Shown one piece after another: positions 4,982-5,334 of a stretch of 5,334 bases of DNA (positions within the stretch are counted from its first letter, which is position 1; every line of letters starts with the position of its first letter). The notes under the pieces were generated by a model. The model saw nothing but the letters and a program-made list of their open reading frames with translations, made no database searches and was not told the DNA's origin. Source of the stretch: an uncultured Bacilli bacterium. Lineage in GTDB: Bacteria; Bacillota_I; Bacilli_A; RF39; UBA660. A program made the position numbers and the translations under genes. The stretch is taken from the NCBI GenBank assembly GCA_944372725.1, contig CALWAA010000078.1, positions 1 to 5,334 of the forward strand, in the 5' to 3' direction.

Positions 4982-5010
4982 TTGAATTTCGTACATTCGT
5001 TTGATATAAT
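4982..5010 (+). promoter_or_regulatory. Strong promoter of the ORF6N gene
   Basis: TTGAAT (4982-4987), a 17-bp spacer and a perfect TATAAT (5005-5010) with TGA before it as extended -10. Transcription would start near 5017, leaving a leader of about 23 bases with the ribosome site GGGGTGA (5029-5035) before ATG 5040. This is the best promoter match in the window. Confidence 0.7.
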
Positions 5011-5039
5011 TAAGCTATGAAAATCAGTGGGGTGAAAAT

Positions 5040-5334
5040 ATGAATGATATTATTTTAAAAAATGAGAAAATCGAGGATTTAATTTATGAAATTCGTGGTA
5101 AACAAGTGATGCTTGATAGTGATTTGGCAAAACTTTATCAAGTAGAAACAAAACGTATTAATGAAGCAGTAAAAAATAATAAAGATAAGTTTCCGGAAAG
5201 ATTTTCGTGGAAATTAACTAAGGAAGAATTAGAAAATTTGAGGTCGAAATTTTCGACCTCAAGTTTGGTAACACATGGTGGAAGACGATATGCTACAAGA
5301 GTTTTTACGGAGCAGGGTGTTGCTATGCTTGCTA
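5040..5334 (+). CDS. ORF6N-domain protein, N-terminal part (phage antirepressor-like); runs off window
   Basis: The first 98 residues of a gene that continues beyond the window. They form an ORF6N domain: IYEIRGKQVMLDSDLAKLYQ (15-34) with VETKRINEAVKNNKDKFPERFSW after it (35-57) and RRYATRVFTEQGVAMLA (82-98). RGKQVMLDSDLAKLY and FTEQGVAML are the family's usual markers. ORF6N and KilA-N proteins are found in large DNA viruses, phages and bacterial genomes and are thought to bind DNA. Bacterial copies are often prophage-derived, but their cellular role is mostly unknown. The start is well supported by the GGGGTGA site four bases upstream and by its own promoter. Codon use looks like the rest of the window. 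Residues 67-74 are encoded by a perfect inverted repeat. The missing C-terminal part would show whether a second domain is attached. Confidence 0.88.
   Translation, partial: MNDIILKNEKIEDLIYEIRGKQVMLDSDLAKLYQVETKRINEAVKNNKDKFPERFSWKLTKEELENLRSKFSTSSLVTHGGRRYATRVFTEQGVAMLA
5238..5262. repeat. Perfect 12-bp inverted repeat inside the ORF6N gene
   Basis: TTGAGGTCGAAA (5238-5249) and TTTCGACCTCAA (5251-5262) are exact reverse complements separated by one T. The repeat encodes residues L67 to S74 (LRSKFSTS) and lies between the conserved ORF6N core and the FTEQG motif. It is GC-richer than the surrounding DNA. In RNA it would form a hairpin of about 10-11 bp with a small loop. No T-run follows, so it is not a usual terminator. 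Confidence 0.85.

Noticed and set aside
1..5334. CRISPR arrays, tRNA or rRNA genes, insertion sequences with transposase, riboswitches
   Set aside because: I found no regularly spaced repeats, cloverleaf-like segments with tRNA signature bases, transposase motifs or long structured leaders. Intergenic spaces are mostly under 110 bases.

Overview
The window is AT-rich DNA from a low-GC Bacillota-type bacterium. Lysine-rich proteins, AT-biased codons, sigma-A-like promoters and short hairpin-plus-T-run terminators all fit an uncultured, host-associated Bacilli or Erysipelotrichia-like lineage, but the exact taxon cannot be read from the sequence. The standard bacterial code is used: about 18 Trp codons in the intact genes are all TGG. 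All seven visible stops are TAA or TAG, never TGA. Every gene is on the plus strand and spacing is tight, with terminators abutting the next promoter.

Layout. Positions 1-312 hold no intact gene. They hold what looks like a decayed zinc-ribbon/membrane protein gene that keeps a promoter and a terminator. Positions 341-970 are a complete E. coli-like mazEF toxin-antitoxin operon, with a promoter next to the upstream terminator, overlapping genes and a terminator that starts inside the mazF stop region. The terminators on either side of mazEF are nearly the same sequence, so the module sits between direct repeats 651 bp apart. Positions 1016-1792 encode a DUF368/PopT-family membrane protein (undecaprenyl-phosphate translocase family) ending in a terminator. 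Positions 1895-2688 are secE-nusG with their own promoter and terminator, without the rpmG and rplK-rplA neighbours common in this phylum. Positions 2761-3774 encode a MccF-like serine peptidase of family S66, followed 4 bp later by a polytopic membrane protein (3779-4954) that resembles the MATE/MOP transporter superfamily. From 5040 to the window end is the start of an ORF6N-domain (phage antirepressor-type) gene with a strong promoter and a striking perfect inverted repeat inside its coding sequence.

How they fit. secE and nusG are housekeeping genes for protein export and transcription elongation. The DUF368 protein, the S66 peptidase and the MOP-like transporter share a cell-envelope or antimicrobial-peptide theme, although only the last two look cotranscribed. 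mazEF and the ORF6N gene are accessory genes at the two sides of this stretch. I see no clearly new multi-gene system. The most interesting leads are the repeat-bounded mazEF cassette, the palindrome in the ORF6N gene and the peptidase-transporter pair.
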